In this document: in pieces, positions 16,400-26,967 of the stretch | Position numbering within the stretch: position 1 is the first letter of the stretch | Layout: each line of letters starts with the position of its first letter | Assembly (NCBI RefSeq): GCF_009827325.1 | Contig: NZ_WTYC01000006.1 | Coordinates: forward strand, 62,001-126,000 | Origin: Qipengyuania vulgaris | GTDB taxonomy: Bacteria; Pseudomonadota; Alphaproteobacteria; Sphingomonadales; Sphingomonadaceae | Length of the DNA: 64,000 bases | Direction: 5' to 3' | Translations under genes and position numbers: made by a program | The notes under the pieces: generated by a model | The model's database searches: none | What the model was told of the DNA's origin: nothing | Seen by the model: only the letters and a program-made list of their open reading frames with translations

Positions 16400-16545
16400 A
16401 ATGATCTCTCCCGTTCGGAGCGCACCTGCTCGGATACGCACCGGTCTCTCTCGAACGCATCCTGCCTTAACTGACAGGTGTGTCAATAGTGCGTTTCAAA
16501 AGCGAACCTAATGGTGCCGATCGCGAATTGACGAGGCGACAAATA

Positions 16546-17784
16546 CTATTTCCCGGCGGTTGAAGCCGTTCGTGCGCCTCTATCTCTTGGGCCGCGCCCT
16601 CCCTTGCCCGACTTCATCACGCGACGCCGGAACAACGTGGCACCGCCTTTGACGAAGGCTGCGACGCAAAGGGCCTGCCAAGTTATCGCAAGGAGGTGAG
16701 GCCAGACTTCGCTAGATTGAGCAGCACGGGCCAGCATGGCGAAGGGAGAGGAAAGCGGAAAGATCGCTGCAGTGAGTTCCAACGGCGAACCAGGATTCGT
16801 CATTGCGAAGGCGGCGAGAAAGAACACCAGAAGTTGCGCCATCGTTATGGGCATCGAAAGCGTCTGCACTTCGCGTACGGTGGTCGCCATGCCGCCGATC
16901 GTGAGGAACAGCGAACCGAGGATCAGATACCCCATCGAGAAATAGACCACGCCGAGTAGTATGAAGAGCGGCCAGCCAAGCGCTGGTTCGGGTAGGCTCG
17001 GCAAAGATTCTCCCGCAAGTGCGCCGATCCCGGCACCGAATGCCCCCCATACCGCAATGCCGACGAAGCTCACGCCCAGCATGGCGAAGAGCTTACCGAA
17101 AAAGACCGAGTCCATCGGGATCGCTGCGGCGAGTACCTCGATGACCTTGTTGGCCTTTTCCTCGACAAGATTGGACAGCACCATTCCGGCCAGCAGCATC
17201 ATCAGCAGGAACAGCAGCAACTGTCCCGCCTGCGCGGTGCGGATGCGGTTGGATTTCGCAGCGGCGGCGGTGGTTTCCACCTGACGCTCTATAATCTCCG
17301 GAAAACTGGTGGGCGCGGTGCCGGAAGCCATCGCCGCGAGCAAGGAGACCGCGCCGTCCCAGCGATGAATCTGCGTATGCGTACCCGAAAGTTCCGGTTC
17401 CGCGAGGGTGCCGGTAACGACGACTGCGTAATTCGATGTGCGCAGAAGATCCTCAGGCGAGAAATCGGAACTGTCCCGTCTCGCCTCCTCGATGACCGCA
17501 ATCTCAGGCAGGCCGTCCACCTTGCCCTTCGCGGTGCGGCTCGCCACAAGCAAAGCTTCGTTGTCTGCATCCGTCATCGCGAGCGCGACGGTGTTCACTA
17601 TCGCCTCCCGCTGGACCTGTCCGCCGATCCCCCCAGCCAGCGCGCCAACGATAATCGGGAACAAGGGGCCCAGAAGGAAAAAGAAGAATGCGCGGCTGAA
17701 CAGGATTGCCCTGAAGTCGCGGCGCACGATTACCCATGCGGCCTCGAAAAAGCTGAGACGCGAGGCTTCGTTTTCGCGGATCAT
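16546..17784 (-). CDS. ABC-2 type exporter permease (NatB-like)
   Basis: This 412-residue protein has an N-terminal segment (residues 25-50), a large extracytoplasmic domain (about 60-190) and five more membrane spans from residue 195 on (GQLLLFLLMMLLAGMVLSNL, VVYFSMGYLILGSLFL and others), which is the CcmB/NatB-type ABC-2 architecture. The basic tail RRRVMKSGKGGRGPRDR is cytoplasmic. It overlaps the ATPase gene upstream by four bases and forms the export channel with it. The transported substrate is unknown; sodium export is only the namesake activity. Confidence 0.83.
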   Translation of the reverse strand: MIRENEASRLSFFEAAWVIVRRDFRAILFSRAFFFFLLGPLFPIIVGALAGGIGGQVQREAIVNTVALAMTDADNEALLVASRTAKGKVDGLPEIAVIEEARRDSSDFSPEDLLRTSNYAVVVTGTLAEPELSGTHTQIHRWDGAVSLLAAMASGTAPTSFPEIIERQVETTAAAAKSNRIRTAQAGQLLLFLLMMLLAGMVLSNLVEEKANKVIEVLAAAIPMDSVFFGKLFAMLGVSFVGIAVWGAFGAGIGALAGESLPSLPEPALGWPLFILLGVVYFSMGYLILGSLFLTIGGMATTVREVQTLSMPITMAQLLVFFLAAFAMTNPGSPLELTAAIFPLSSPFAMLARAAQSSEVWPHLLAITWQALCVAAFVKGGATLFRRRVMKSGKGGRGPRDRGARTASTAGK

Positions 17785-18749
17785 TGCGCAGTCTCCGCCT
17801 CGAGTTGCCGGGCTGCTGCTTCGCCCGCAATTTCGACAAAAGCGTCATGAAGACCCGCGCGTTCGATAGAGAGCGAAAGAATGCCTGCTTTTCCATCGAT
17901 CAGCCGCTTCAGCAGCGCTTCGATGCCGATTTCCGGGATCGGGAAATACCAGAAATGTCCTCCGCCCGATTTGGCATCGTGCCTGGCATCGTCAGGCAAT
18001 GCGGAACGCCACTCGCCCGTCGCGTCGCGAGTTTCGAGCCGGACCTGGGCCGGAATACGATCACGTGCCGCATCGACCGATCCGGCGTAGGGCACGCGCC
18101 CCCCGGCGATAATTGCGACATCGTTGCATAGTCGTTCGGCGTGATGGATCACGTGGGTCGAAAATATGACCGTCGTGCCCTCCTTGGCCAAATCGCGGAT
18201 CATGACTTCCAGCTTGCCCTGATTGATGGCATCCAATCCGCTGAAGGGTTCGTCGAAGACTACCAGTCTCGGGCGGTGGACGAGGGTGCCGAGGAGTTGC
18301 ACCGTCTGCGCCATGCCCTTGGACAACTGGCGGATCTGCCGGTCGACAGCATGGCCCATGCCGTGAGCTTCGAGCAATTCGCGGCCCCGCCTGCGGCCCT
18401 CTTCGAGAGGTAAGCCGCGCAATGCGCCCAGGAAGGCAATCGCCTCGTCGCATTTCATTGCCGGGTAAAGCCCGCGTTCTTCGGGCAAATAACCGATCCA
18501 CTTGGCGATTTCGTGCGGCCGATCATGCCCGAATACCCGGCGAATACCTTCGTCCGGATCGATGATGCCCAGCAGCATGCGCAGAGTGGTTGTCTTGCCT
18601 GCACCGTTGGGGCCCAGGATGCCGTAGATTGCGCCCTCGGGAACGCTGAGGTCGACGCCGTCGACCGCCAGGGTGTCATCGAACCGCTTCACCAGTCCGC
18701 GCGCCTCAATCGCAAGCGGCCGGTTGTAATGATCGTCGTTTCGCGACAT
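17781..18749 (-). CDS. ABC transporter ATP-binding protein (NatA-like)
   Basis: The 322-residue ATPase partner has Walker A GPNGAGKTTT at about residue 43, signature LSKGMAQTVQ (divergent from LSGGQ, as usual in this group), Walker B RLVVFDEPFSGLD and the H-loop STHVIHHAERL. Residues 220-320 form the accessory domain typical of NatA/DUF4162-like exporters. It is the first gene of a two-gene unit with the permease and is divergent from queG, so the promoters lie in 18750-18817. Confidence 0.9.
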   Translation of the reverse strand: MSRNDDHYNRPLAIEARGLVKRFDDTLAVDGVDLSVPEGAIYGILGPNGAGKTTTLRMLLGIIDPDEGIRRVFGHDRPHEIAKWIGYLPEERGLYPAMKCDEAIAFLGALRGLPLEEGRRRGRELLEAHGMGHAVDRQIRQLSKGMAQTVQLLGTLVHRPRLVVFDEPFSGLDAINQGKLEVMIRDLAKEGTTVIFSTHVIHHAERLCNDVAIIAGGRVPYAGSVDAARDRIPAQVRLETRDATGEWRSALPDDARHDAKSGGGHFWYFPIPEIGIEALLKRLIDGKAGILSLSIERAGLHDAFVEIAGEAAARQLEAETAQ

Positions 18750-18817
18750 CGCCTGAGTGTGGCTCCCTGATTGGTGAGCGAGTTAACCCTCCGAAGTGAA
18801 CGGGAGCAACAGCAAGT

Positions 18818-19879
18818 TTGGTTAAGGAAGGCTCTCTGTCCGAATTGCAGCAGGCGCTGAGGGAAGAAGCGCACGCATTGGGCTTCGTGGCTTGCGGCTT
18901 TACGGTTGCGGGCGGCGATCCGCTGCGAGCGGAGCGTTTCGAGGAGTGGCTCGGCGAAGGGCGCCATGGCTCGATGGAGTGGATGGAGAGCCGCAAGGCA
19001 CAACGTGCTTCACCCCAAGGCCTGTGGCCCGAAGCGGGAAGCGTGATCGCGCTGGGCATGAGCTATGCGCCCGATGTCGATCCGCTGGCACTGGAGGGGG
19101 ATGACGAAAAAGCGCGGATCTCTGTCTACGCGCAGGGGCGGGATTATCACGATGTCGTGAAGAAGGCGCTCAAGGCTCTGGCACGCTGGCTGATCGTCCG
19201 GGCGCCCGAGAGCGAACTCAAGGTTTTTGTAGATACTGCACCGGTGATGGAGAAGCCGCTGGGCGAAGCGGCAGGGATCGGCTGGCAGGGAAAGCACACT
19301 AACCTCGTCAGCCGAGAGCATGGCAGCTGGATGTTTCTGGGCGCGATATATTCGACAGTGGAGTTCACGCCGGATGCACCGCATCGCGACATGTGCGGAT
19401 CGTGCCGCGCGTGCCAGGATGCGTGTCCGACCAATGCCTTCCCTGCTCCCTACAAACTCGATGCGCGGCGCTGCATATCCTACCTGACCATCGAGCATAA
19501 GGGCGCTATCCCAGAAGAATTCCGGGAAAGCCTGGGAAACCGTATCTATGGATGTGACGATTGCCTGGCGGTATGCCCTTGGAACAAGTTCGCGGACACC
19601 GCGCATCGTCACATCAAGCTTGCACCGCGCGCGGAATTGACCGCCCCACTCCTTGCCGAATTCCTCGCCTTCGACGATGCAGGTTTCCGGCAATTCTTCT
19701 CTGGTTCTCCGATCAAGCGCGTGGGCAGAAACCGCTTCGTGCGCAACTGCCTCTATGCCGCGGGGAACAGCGGCAATCCATCACTGGCATCGATGGTCGA
19801 AGGGTTGAGGCAGGATCCGGACCCCGTCGTTGCGGAAGCCGCGGACTGGGCGGCAAGGAAGCTCAGCTCATCTCCTTGA
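18818..19879 (+). CDS. queG: Epoxyqueuosine reductase QueG
   Basis: QueG performs the last step of queuosine synthesis in tRNA, reducing epoxyqueuosine with cobalamin and two 4Fe-4S clusters. The 353-residue protein has the cluster cysteines C193, C196, C199 and C203 ([12 protein letters not shown]), C219, and C246, C249 and C253 ([10 protein letters not shown]), plus the VDTAP loop with the likely catalytic D139. The start is TTG at 18818, with GGGAG about 11 bases upstream; no ATG fits the family N terminus. The end overlaps the convergent flavoprotein gene by 17 bases. Confidence 0.94.
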   Translation: MVKEGSLSELQQALREEAHALGFVACGFTVAGGDPLRAERFEEWLGEGRHGSMEWMESRKAQRASPQGLWPEAGSVIALGMSYAPDVDPLALEGDDEKARISVYAQGRDYHDVVKKALKALARWLIVRAPESELKVFVDTAPVMEKPLGEAAGIGWQGKHTNLVSREHGSWMFLGAIYSTVEFTPDAPHRDMCGSCRACQDACPTNAFPAPYKLDARRCISYLTIEHKGAIPEEFRESLGNRIYGCDDCLAVCPWNKFADTAHRHIKLAPRAELTAPLLAEFLAFDDAGFRQFFSGSPIKRVGRNRFVRNCLYAAGNSGNPSLASMVEGLRQDPDPVVAEAADWAARKLSSSP

Positions 19880-21086
19880 GCGGGACTTCGGTATCCGCCA
19901 GCAGTTCGGCATCGATCTCCGCACGGTTCATCACTAGTTTCCGCCCCTGGGCATAGTCCCGCGTGTTGTTGACGCAGTCGAGGGCGATGACCTCACCTTC
20001 CCTGAGATAGATGAGGCTGAACTTGCGCTCTGCGGGATCGCCGCGCAGCACCGTCCGGTCATATCCGGTGGCGATGCCGACGGTCTGGAGGCGCAGGTCG
20101 TACTGGTTCGACCAAAACCACGGTACCGCATCGTAATCCTGCTTGTCGCCCATGATCGACTTGGCCGCCACGGTTGCCATGTCGTTGGCATTCTGAACCG
20201 ATTCGAGACGAATGACGGCGTTGGCGGAATAGGGATTGGCGTGAGCTGCACAGTCGCCGATGGCATAGATGTCGTCGAGTGAAGTGCGGCAGTAGCTGTC
20301 GACATCCACACCATTGCTTCCCGCTGCACCAGCCGCGATCAGCGGCCCCACGGAGGGCACGATGCCGACCCCCACAATCACAGCGTCGCAGGCGATCGTT
20401 TCACCGGTCGACAGCGTAACACCTTTGACATCCTCTTCGCCTTCGATCCGCTCGACTGCAGTTTCGAGCCGCAAGTCGACCCCCTGACGCCGGTGCTCCT
20501 CGGCGTAGAAATCGGAGATTTCCGGACCAGCGACGCGTGCGAGCACCCGCTCCTGCATCTCGACCACCGTAACGCCGAACCCTTTTGCGCGCAGTACGGC
20601 CGCAGCCTCCAGCCCGATATAGCCGCCGCCTACGATGACCGCGTGGCGCACTCCTTCGGCAAGCTGGGTCTTCAATGCATCGGTGTCGCGCCTTCCGCGG
20701 ATGGTATGAATGCCTGCCAGCTCGGCTCCAGGACAACTCAGTCGCCTGGCATCGCCGCCACCGGCCCAGATGAGTTTGCGATAGGTCAGGGTGGAGTCGT
20801 CGGACAGGACGAGCACGCGCTTCATCCAGTCGACTTCGTTTACGTTCGCACCCAGCCGCAGCGTGACATTGCGCTCGCCCCAAAAGGCTTCGGGCCGGAT
20901 GAGGATTTTCTCGAAGGGCTTGTCGCCAGCCAGATATTCCTTCGATAGCGGGGGGCGCTCGTAAGGGGGATTGCGGTCGCGGCTGACCATGAGGATCGAA
21001 TCCTCATGGCCCGCCTGGCGCAGGGCTATTGCAGCCTGCGCGCCGCCGTGACCCGAACCCACGATGACGACGTCAAAATGCTCCAT
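19863..21086 (-). CDS. FAD-dependent oxidoreductase, ferredoxin/rubredoxin reductase type
   Basis: This 407-residue flavoprotein has an FAD loop ([18 protein letters not shown]), the [13 protein letters not shown] segment typical of putidaredoxin-reductase relatives, an NAD loop ([18 protein letters not shown]), the [11 protein letters not shown] block and a C-terminal reductase domain ([17 protein letters not shown]). Such enzymes pass electrons from NADH to a small ferredoxin feeding P450s or dioxygenases, so it could serve the CYP153-like enzyme nearby; this is inference. ATG 21086 is chosen over a TTG seven codons upstream. Confidence 0.87.
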   Translation of the reverse strand: MEHFDVVIVGSGHGGAQAAIALRQAGHEDSILMVSRDRNPPYERPPLSKEYLAGDKPFEKILIRPEAFWGERNVTLRLGANVNEVDWMKRVLVLSDDSTLTYRKLIWAGGGDARRLSCPGAELAGIHTIRGRRDTDALKTQLAEGVRHAVIVGGGYIGLEAAAVLRAKGFGVTVVEMQERVLARVAGPEISDFYAEEHRRQGVDLRLETAVERIEGEEDVKGVTLSTGETIACDAVIVGVGIVPSVGPLIAAGAAGSNGVDVDSYCRTSLDDIYAIGDCAAHANPYSANAVIRLESVQNANDMATVAAKSIMGDKQDYDAVPWFWSNQYDLRLQTVGIATGYDRTVLRGDPAERKFSLIYLREGEVIALDCVNNTRDYAQGRKLVMNRAEIDAELLADTEVPLKEMS

Positions 21087-21138
21087 GGGGGCGAGGGCTG
21101 GCGTCAAACTACCGCGCGGTCAAGCAAAGAGCGGGACG

Positions 21139-24100
21139 TCAGCGCGCCAGGAGGTTGCGTGCCATGCTTGCAATTTGCGCGAGCATCGCCGGCGCAACAG
21201 GAGTTTGAGACTGGGCTCGCTCTACCATGGTGCGGAACTGGCGCACCGCCACTTCATGGTCCGCCAGCCAGTTCTCGACCACCTGCGGCATATCGTTCTT
21301 CGCATCCTTGCGGCGCGAGAGTCGTCGCAGCAATTCGAGCCTCATCTGCTGGAAATCGCGCGCGAGACCGGACGTCAGCAGGCGCTCCCACACGTCCGAC
21401 GGATTCATCTTGGCTGCGGTGCTCTGTGCCCAGTCGATACCCATCTTTGCTCCGATATCGGAAAAGCCCTGGGTCATGGGTTTCGGTTCGATGCCGGTGT
21501 CGCTCGCCAGCTGTGCAAGGCCCACCGATCCATCGAGATCGAAGATGCTTACCACCTTCGAAGCCAGCGCGTCGGGCGCACCAGCCTGCATGAAGGTTTC
21601 GTGCAGCTTGGCCGCCTGGGTCTTGAGTTCGCTCCCCAGCAATTGCTCGGAAGAATCGATCAGGACCTTCACGCCCTTGCCCAGGTCGGAGACCATCTTA
21701 GCAGGCTCGACCCGTCCCGCGCCGGTGCGCAGGACATCTGACATCAGATTGCCCGTAGCGGCTGCCAGACGGTCGAAAAGCAGCAGGCGCGCGCCTTCTT
21801 CCATCTGCGCGGTATCGAGTTCGCTCCACAGGCCGCGCAAGTCGAACAGATGCGCCACGGCGACGAAGGCCGCAGCAACCTGGGATAGTTCGACACCTTC
21901 TTCTTCCGCCAGTTCGAACGGGTGAACCATACCGAGGCGGTTGACCATGGCGTTGGCCAGCTTGGTCGCAATGATTTCGCGGCGCAGGCGGTGATTCTCG
22001 ATCTGCTCCTTAAACTTCTTGCGCATCGGCTCGGGGAAGCTGCGCAGCAAGAGCTCTTCCAGGATCGGATCGTCTGGAAGTTCGCTCGCCTCGATCGCAT
22101 CCTGCAGCACCAGTTTCGTCGACGAAAGCAGCACGGCGAGTTCGGGTCTTGTCAGGCCCACGCCATCCGCGGCGCGCCGCTGGAGCGTCTGATTGTCGGC
22201 CAATCCCTCGGTGCGCCGGTCCAGATTGCCGCCCGCCTCGAGCGTCTCGATCAGGTGCAGTTGGGAAGCCATGGCGCGTTCGCCGCCTATTTCGGCAATC
22301 GAAAGGGCCAATGCCTGTAGGCGATTGTCTTCGAGCACCAGCGCGGCGACCTCGTCGGTCATTTCTTCAAGAAGCTTTACGCGTTTGGGCTCGGTCAGCT
22401 TGCCCGAACGTTTGGCGGCAGCGAGGGCAATCTTGATGTTGACCTCGTTATCCGAACAATCGACGCCGGCCGAATTGTCGATGAAATCGGTGTTGCAGCG
22501 CCCGCCGTTCTGAGAAAACTCGATGCGCCCTGCCTGAGTCACGCCGAGGTTCGCACCTTCACCGATGACCCGGGCGCGCATATCCCTTGCATCGACGCGG
22601 AGCGCGTCGTTCGCCGGATCGCCGACCTGTACGTTATTCTCTGCAGTTGCCTTGATGTAAGTGCCGATACCGCCGAACCAGACGAGGTCGACTGGTGCCT
22701 TCAGGATGCTCGAGATCAATTCTTCCGGTTCGATCTCGGAAACCTCGAGATCGAGCACCTTCTGCATCGCTTTGGACAGCTTGATGGTCTTGGCGTCCCG
22801 TGGATACACTCCGCCGCCGCGGGAGATGAGATCAGCGTTGTAATCGTCCCAGCTCGATCGCGGCAGATCGAACATGCGTGCCCGTTCCTTCCAGCTCTTG
22901 GCCGGATCGGGATCGGGGTCGAGAAAGATATGGCGGTGATCGAAAGCGGCGACCAGTTTGATCGCTTTCGACAGCAGCATGCCGTTGCCGAACACGTCAC
23001 CGGACATGTCCCCGCAGCCGACCACCTGGATGGGATCGGTCTGGACGTCGATGCCCATTTCGAGGAAGTGCCGCTGGACGCTGACCCATGCGCCCTTTGC
23101 CGTAATGCCCATCGCTTTGTGGTCGTAGCCTTTCGAGCCGCCACTTGCGAAAGCATCGTCTAGCCAGAAGTCCTTGCTCTCGGCAATGGCATTGGCAACG
23201 TCGGAAAATCTGGCGGTGCCCTTGTCGGCCGCAACCACGAAATAGGGGTCTTCGCCATCGGTGATGACGACGCCTTCCGGGTGCACGACCTTGTCATCCA
23301 CGATATTGTCGGTGACCGAAAGCAGGGTGCGAATGAAGACTTCGTAGCTAGCCTGTCCTTCTGCTGCCCAACCTTCCCGGTCGAGCGCGGGATCAGGCAA
23401 TTGCTTGGGGTAGAATCCGCCCTTCGCTCCTGTAGGAACGATGACAGCGTTCTTCACGCGCTGGGCTTTCATGAGTCCCAGTATTTCGGTGCGGAAGTCG
23501 TCGCGGCGGTCCGACCAACGCAGACCCCCGCGTGCCACCGGGCCCGAGCGTAAATGGATACCTTCGACGCGGCGCGAATAGACGAAGATTTCGCGCCAGG
23601 GCAGCGGTTTGGGCAGGTTGGGCACGAGGGCGGAATCGATCTTAAAAGCTAGGGCCTCATTTGCCGCCGGGGCAAAGCTGTTGGTGCGCAGGATCGCTTC
23701 GATCAATGAATTGTAGAGGCGCAGCAGGCGATCGTCGTTGATTGCCTTGACCTTGGCCAGTCCCCGCTTGATGCGACCCTTTGCATCCTCGATGGCGCTT
23801 TCGCGCCCGGACTTGAATTCGGGATCGTGACGCGCCGTGAACAAGTCGATCAGGGCAGCGGTGATGTCCGGGTTCTTCGCCAGTGCATCGACCACCGTAT
23901 AGATGGTGAAGCCCATGCCGGTCTGGCGCAGGTAGCGATAGAATGCGCGCAGCCAGTCTGCCTGAGCCGCACCCAGTCCCGCTTCCGCAACCAGCCGGTT
24001 GAATACGTCGTTTTCGGCGTGTCCATTGAGTACGGCGGCGACCGCGGTTTCGATTGCGTCGGATCTTTGAACGAGATCCGATGAGTCCACTCCCGGCGCG

Positions 24101-25833
24101 AGTTCCAGCGCGAAATCATGGACCGTTCCAAGCTGGCCCTCGTTCAGCACTGTCGGCATTTCGGATTGAACGTGGAAGCCGAAGTTCTCCAGTACTGGAA
24201 CGGCATCGGAAAGTGGGAGGCTGCCTTCGGCCTGGTAAAGTTTCAGGCGCAGGCACGCCGGGTCGTTGCGTTCGCACAGGTAGAGACGTGCGCCCCGATG
24301 CGGGGCTTCGCCGTCTTCGTCCTCTTCCGCATGAATGCCGAGCGCCCGCAGACGGGCGATGTCTTCGGCAGCTTCGCGGGGGCCAAAGCGGGCGCGATAG
24401 CCAGTAGGGAAACTTTCCGCGAACCGCATGGCAAGCGCCGCGGCACGGCCCTTTTCCATCATGGTGGCGAGTTCGTTTTCGACTGCTTCGCTCCAGCCGC
24501 GCAGCAAGGTCTGGAGTTGCTCCTCCAGCAAGGCTTCGTTCGGCGCCCTCGCTCCGTCGCGGATATCGAGAACGAAGCGCAGCATGGCGAGATTACCGCC
24601 CTCGACCTCGAGGCTCCAGTCGAGCAGGCGTGCAGCCGCGTTTTCTTCCAGCAGCGACTTGATCTGCAGCCGCACCTGAGTCGCCAGCATGTCGCGCGGC
24701 AACCAGACGAACGCGAAGAGGTGCCGCGCAAGTGGAGCTTCGACCAGAGCGAGACGGGGTCGGGGACGATCGACCAGCGCCATCATGGTAGTCGCTACGC
24801 GTTCGGTATCTGCTTCGCTGAAGCCGATCAGGAGATCGTGCGGCAGCGTGGTCATCGCGTGAACGAGCGCCTTGCCCGCGTGGCCGCCGACGTCGAATTT
24901 CAGCTTGTTACGGATGCCGTCCAGTCGCTCTCGCAGAATCGGCACAGCCCGCGGCGGGGCGGCCAGTGCAGCACTCGTCCATACCCCCGCGTGGATAGAG
25001 AGGGCGACGATCTTCTTGCTTTCGCGCCGAGGTACGATGAACAGATCCAGCGGAACGTGGCGATGCACCCGCGAAAGATGGTTCGCCTTGATGATGAGCA
25101 GCGAGCGTCCCTCACCCTTGCCTTCGAACCACTTGAAGGCGCGTTCGTAACTTGCATCGACAAGCAGCGCAGGTTCGCCCGCGCGGCAGATACCCAGCGG
25201 GTTTTCCTGCTCTCCATCGCGCCGGCGCACAACGTGGCCAAGCTGCGTGAGCATGCCCGAATCCAGCCATTCGAGAAGCGCGCGACCTTCCGCATCGTCG
25301 ATCGTCGCGGCGTCCGATTTCATCTGGTCCTGCAGTTCGGGCCAGTCGTTCACCGCCGCGCGGACATCTTCGAGCGTAATTTGCAGCGCTTCATCGAGTG
25401 CGCGGCGCTGCTTTGCATCGACACGCGCGGTCTCGATGTAGATCATCGATTCCCAATAGGCGTCTTCCGGCTCGCCTTCGCGGATGCTGGCGAGCTTGCA
25501 ATTCTTCGTGCGCTCTACAGGCACGATTGGATGGACCAGCCGGTCGATCGAGATACCCAGCGCGGCGATCGCATTGGCAGTCGAATCGACAAGGAAAGGC
25601 ATGTCGTCGTTGATGATTGCGATGCGCGTGTAGCGCTGGCCTTCGGTAACCGACTCGATCGCGATCGCCGCTTCGCCGTATCGCCGCTTCTGCGCGGTTT
25701 CGATAACGAATTCCGCGGCTTCCTTCATGCGCGGACCATCGAAGGGTGTATCGCCAGGAAGCAGCGAATCGCGCATGTGCTGCACGAGCGCCTTGGTCTG
25801 GGCGGCGGGAGTGGCGGCGGTCTTGGAACCCAT
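21139..25833 (-). CDS. gdhB: NAD-specific glutamate dehydrogenase, large (180 kDa) class
   Basis: This is the very large NAD-dependent glutamate dehydrogenase, 1564 residues, that converts glutamate to 2-oxoglutarate and ammonia for catabolism. The long N-terminal regulatory region includes ACT-like parts (IAIINDDMPFLVDSTANAI). The catalytic region holds RGGLRWSDRRDDFRTEILGL, MKAQRVKNAVIVPTGAKGG and the NAD-domain stretches VVGCGDMSGDVFGNGML and WFGGIGTYIKA. A helical C-terminal domain follows. ATG 25833 has AGAGG six bases upstream. It is a single-gene unit in the core chromosome. Confidence 0.95.
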   Translation of the reverse strand: MGSKTAATPAAQTKALVQHMRDSLLPGDTPFDGPRMKEAAEFVIETAQKRRYGEAAIAIESVTEGQRYTRIAIINDDMPFLVDSTANAIAALGISIDRLVHPIVPVERTKNCKLASIREGEPEDAYWESMIYIETARVDAKQRRALDEALQITLEDVRAAVNDWPELQDQMKSDAATIDDAEGRALLEWLDSGMLTQLGHVVRRRDGEQENPLGICRAGEPALLVDASYERAFKWFEGKGEGRSLLIIKANHLSRVHRHVPLDLFIVPRRESKKIVALSIHAGVWTSAALAAPPRAVPILRERLDGIRNKLKFDVGGHAGKALVHAMTTLPHDLLIGFSEADTERVATTMMALVDRPRPRLALVEAPLARHLFAFVWLPRDMLATQVRLQIKSLLEENAAARLLDWSLEVEGGNLAMLRFVLDIRDGARAPNEALLEEQLQTLLRGWSEAVENELATMMEKGRAAALAMRFAESFPTGYRARFGPREAAEDIARLRALGIHAEEDEDGEAPHRGARLYLCERNDPACLRLKLYQAEGSLPLSDAVPVLENFGFHVQSEMPTVLNEGQLGTVHDFALELAPGVDSSDLVQRSDAIETAVAAVLNGHAENDVFNRLVAEAGLGAAQADWLRAFYRYLRQTGMGFTIYTVVDALAKNPDITAALIDLFTARHDPEFKSGRESAIEDAKGRIKRGLAKVKAINDDRLLRLYNSLIEAILRTNSFAPAANEALAFKIDSALVPNLPKPLPWREIFVYSRRVEGIHLRSGPVARGGLRWSDRRDDFRTEILGLMKAQRVKNAVIVPTGAKGGFYPKQLPDPALDREGWAAEGQASYEVFIRTLLSVTDNIVDDKVVHPEGVVITDGEDPYFVVAADKGTARFSDVANAIAESKDFWLDDAFASGGSKGYDHKAMGITAKGAWVSVQRHFLEMGIDVQTDPIQVVGCGDMSGDVFGNGMLLSKAIKLVAAFDHRHIFLDPDPDPAKSWKERARMFDLPRSSWDDYNADLISRGGGVYPRDAKTIKLSKAMQKVLDLEVSEIEPEELISSILKAPVDLVWFGGIGTYIKATAENNVQVGDPANDALRVDARDMRARVIGEGANLGVTQAGRIEFSQNGGRCNTDFIDNSAGVDCSDNEVNIKIALAAAKRSGKLTEPKRVKLLEEMTDEVAALVLEDNRLQALALSIAEIGGERAMASQLHLIETLEAGGNLDRRTEGLADNQTLQRRAADGVGLTRPELAVLLSSTKLVLQDAIEASELPDDPILEELLLRSFPEPMRKKFKEQIENHRLRREIIATKLANAMVNRLGMVHPFELAEEEGVELSQVAAAFVAVAHLFDLRGLWSELDTAQMEEGARLLLFDRLAAATGNLMSDVLRTGAGRVEPAKMVSDLGKGVKVLIDSSEQLLGSELKTQAAKLHETFMQAGAPDALASKVVSIFDLDGSVGLAQLASDTGIEPKPMTQGFSDIGAKMGIDWAQSTAAKMNPSDVWERLLTSGLARDFQQMRLELLRRLSRRKDAKNDMPQVVENWLADHEVAVRQFRTMVERAQSQTPVAPAMLAQIASMARNLLAR

Positions 25834-25992
25834 CGGGGGCCTCTCGCTTACGACGCGCAATTATTACGGCGTCTTGAAATATCCGAGTCGTACCCGGACC
25901 GGTAAGGGGCGGCGATTAGGCCTCTTGAGAGGGCACTGCAAGACGCCGTTCGTGCATTTTTGCAAACCTATGCGCGGACCTGTGCCGTAACG

Positions 25993-26967
25993 TCAGGGCA
26001 AGACGGCCATCGCCCTTTTCAGGCTGTCGATACGCGCCTGCGGATCAAAGGTAGGGCCTGCGAAAATGATCTCGTCCGCGCGGGTGCGCTGCACGAATGC
26101 GCTTACGGCGTCGGCGCATTGCTGCGGCGTTCCGATGGCGCTTGCCTGGCCTATATGCGCCAGCATGGCCTGCGCAGTTGGTGGCAACTGATCGCGGTAG
26201 CCCGCCACGGGAGGCTTCAGCTTCGAAGGCTTTCCCGTGCGTAGCGCAACGAAGGCCTGCATTTGCGAGGTGGCAAGCGTGTCAGCCTCCTCTTCGCTAT
26301 CTGCGCAAAAGAGGTTCATCGCCGCCATCACATGCGGCTTATGGTGTGCTTCGCTGGGCCGGAAATCGCGTCGGTAAACCTCGAGCGCAGCATCGAGATG
26401 ATCGGGTGCGAAGTGGCTGGCGAAGGCGTAGGGCATGCCCAATTGCGCCGCGAGCTGCGCCCCGAAAAGACTCGAGCCGAGCATCCAGAATTCCGGCTTG
26501 GCTCCGAGACCAGGGGTCGGATGAACTGCACTATCCCCCGCCATGAATGCCTGAAGTTCGACCACGTCCTGCGGAAACATTTCGGCCGCACGGTGCAGGT
26601 CCTTGCGCAGCGCCCTTTGAAGTTCGGGTCCGGCGCCCGGGGCGCGGCCGAGGCCGAGGTCGACCCTCCCGGGAAACAGCGCATCGAGCGTTCCGAATTG
26701 CTCGGCAATCTGGAAAGGCGTGTGGTTCGGCAGCATGATCCCGCCCGAACCGATGCGGATGGTGCTGGTCGCATTGCCGATGTGCGCGAGCACTACGGAA
26801 GTTGCTCCTCCCGCTATGCCCTCCATCGCATGATGCTCTGCCACCCAATAGCGCTTGCAGCCGGCACTCTCCCCGGCCCTGGCCAAATTGGCGGCGGCTT
26901 CGAAGGCTTCGCTCAGGGTTCCGCCTTCGCGGACGGGTACGAGATCGAGGATGGAATATTGGGTCAT
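25993..26967 (-). CDS. LLM class flavin-dependent oxidoreductase
   Basis: This 324-residue luciferase-like TIM-barrel protein shows the class landmarks RYWVAEHHAMEGIAG, IRIGSGGIMLPNHTP, GRVDLGLGRAPG and a C-terminal ADEIIFAGPTFD strand. Such proteins use reduced FMN, usually in oxygenation of small organic compounds; many are annotated only by class. It overlaps the TPR gene upstream by four bases (ATGA) and so is its operon partner. The substrate is unknown. Confidence 0.9.
   Translation of the reverse strand: MTQYSILDLVPVREGGTLSEAFEAAANLARAGESAGCKRYWVAEHHAMEGIAGGATSVVLAHIGNATSTIRIGSGGIMLPNHTPFQIAEQFGTLDALFPGRVDLGLGRAPGAGPELQRALRKDLHRAAEMFPQDVVELQAFMAGDSAVHPTPGLGAKPEFWMLGSSLFGAQLAAQLGMPYAFASHFAPDHLDAALEVYRRDFRPSEAHHKPHVMAAMNLFCADSEEEADTLATSQMQAFVALRTGKPSKLKPPVAGYRDQLPPTAQAMLAHIGQASAIGTPQQCADAVSAFVQRTRADEIIFAGPTFDPQARIDSLKRAMAVLP

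Noticed and set aside
24118..25905. Plus-strand open frame of 595 codons
   Set aside because: It lies opposite the glutamate dehydrogenase gene; long antisense frames are common at this GC content.
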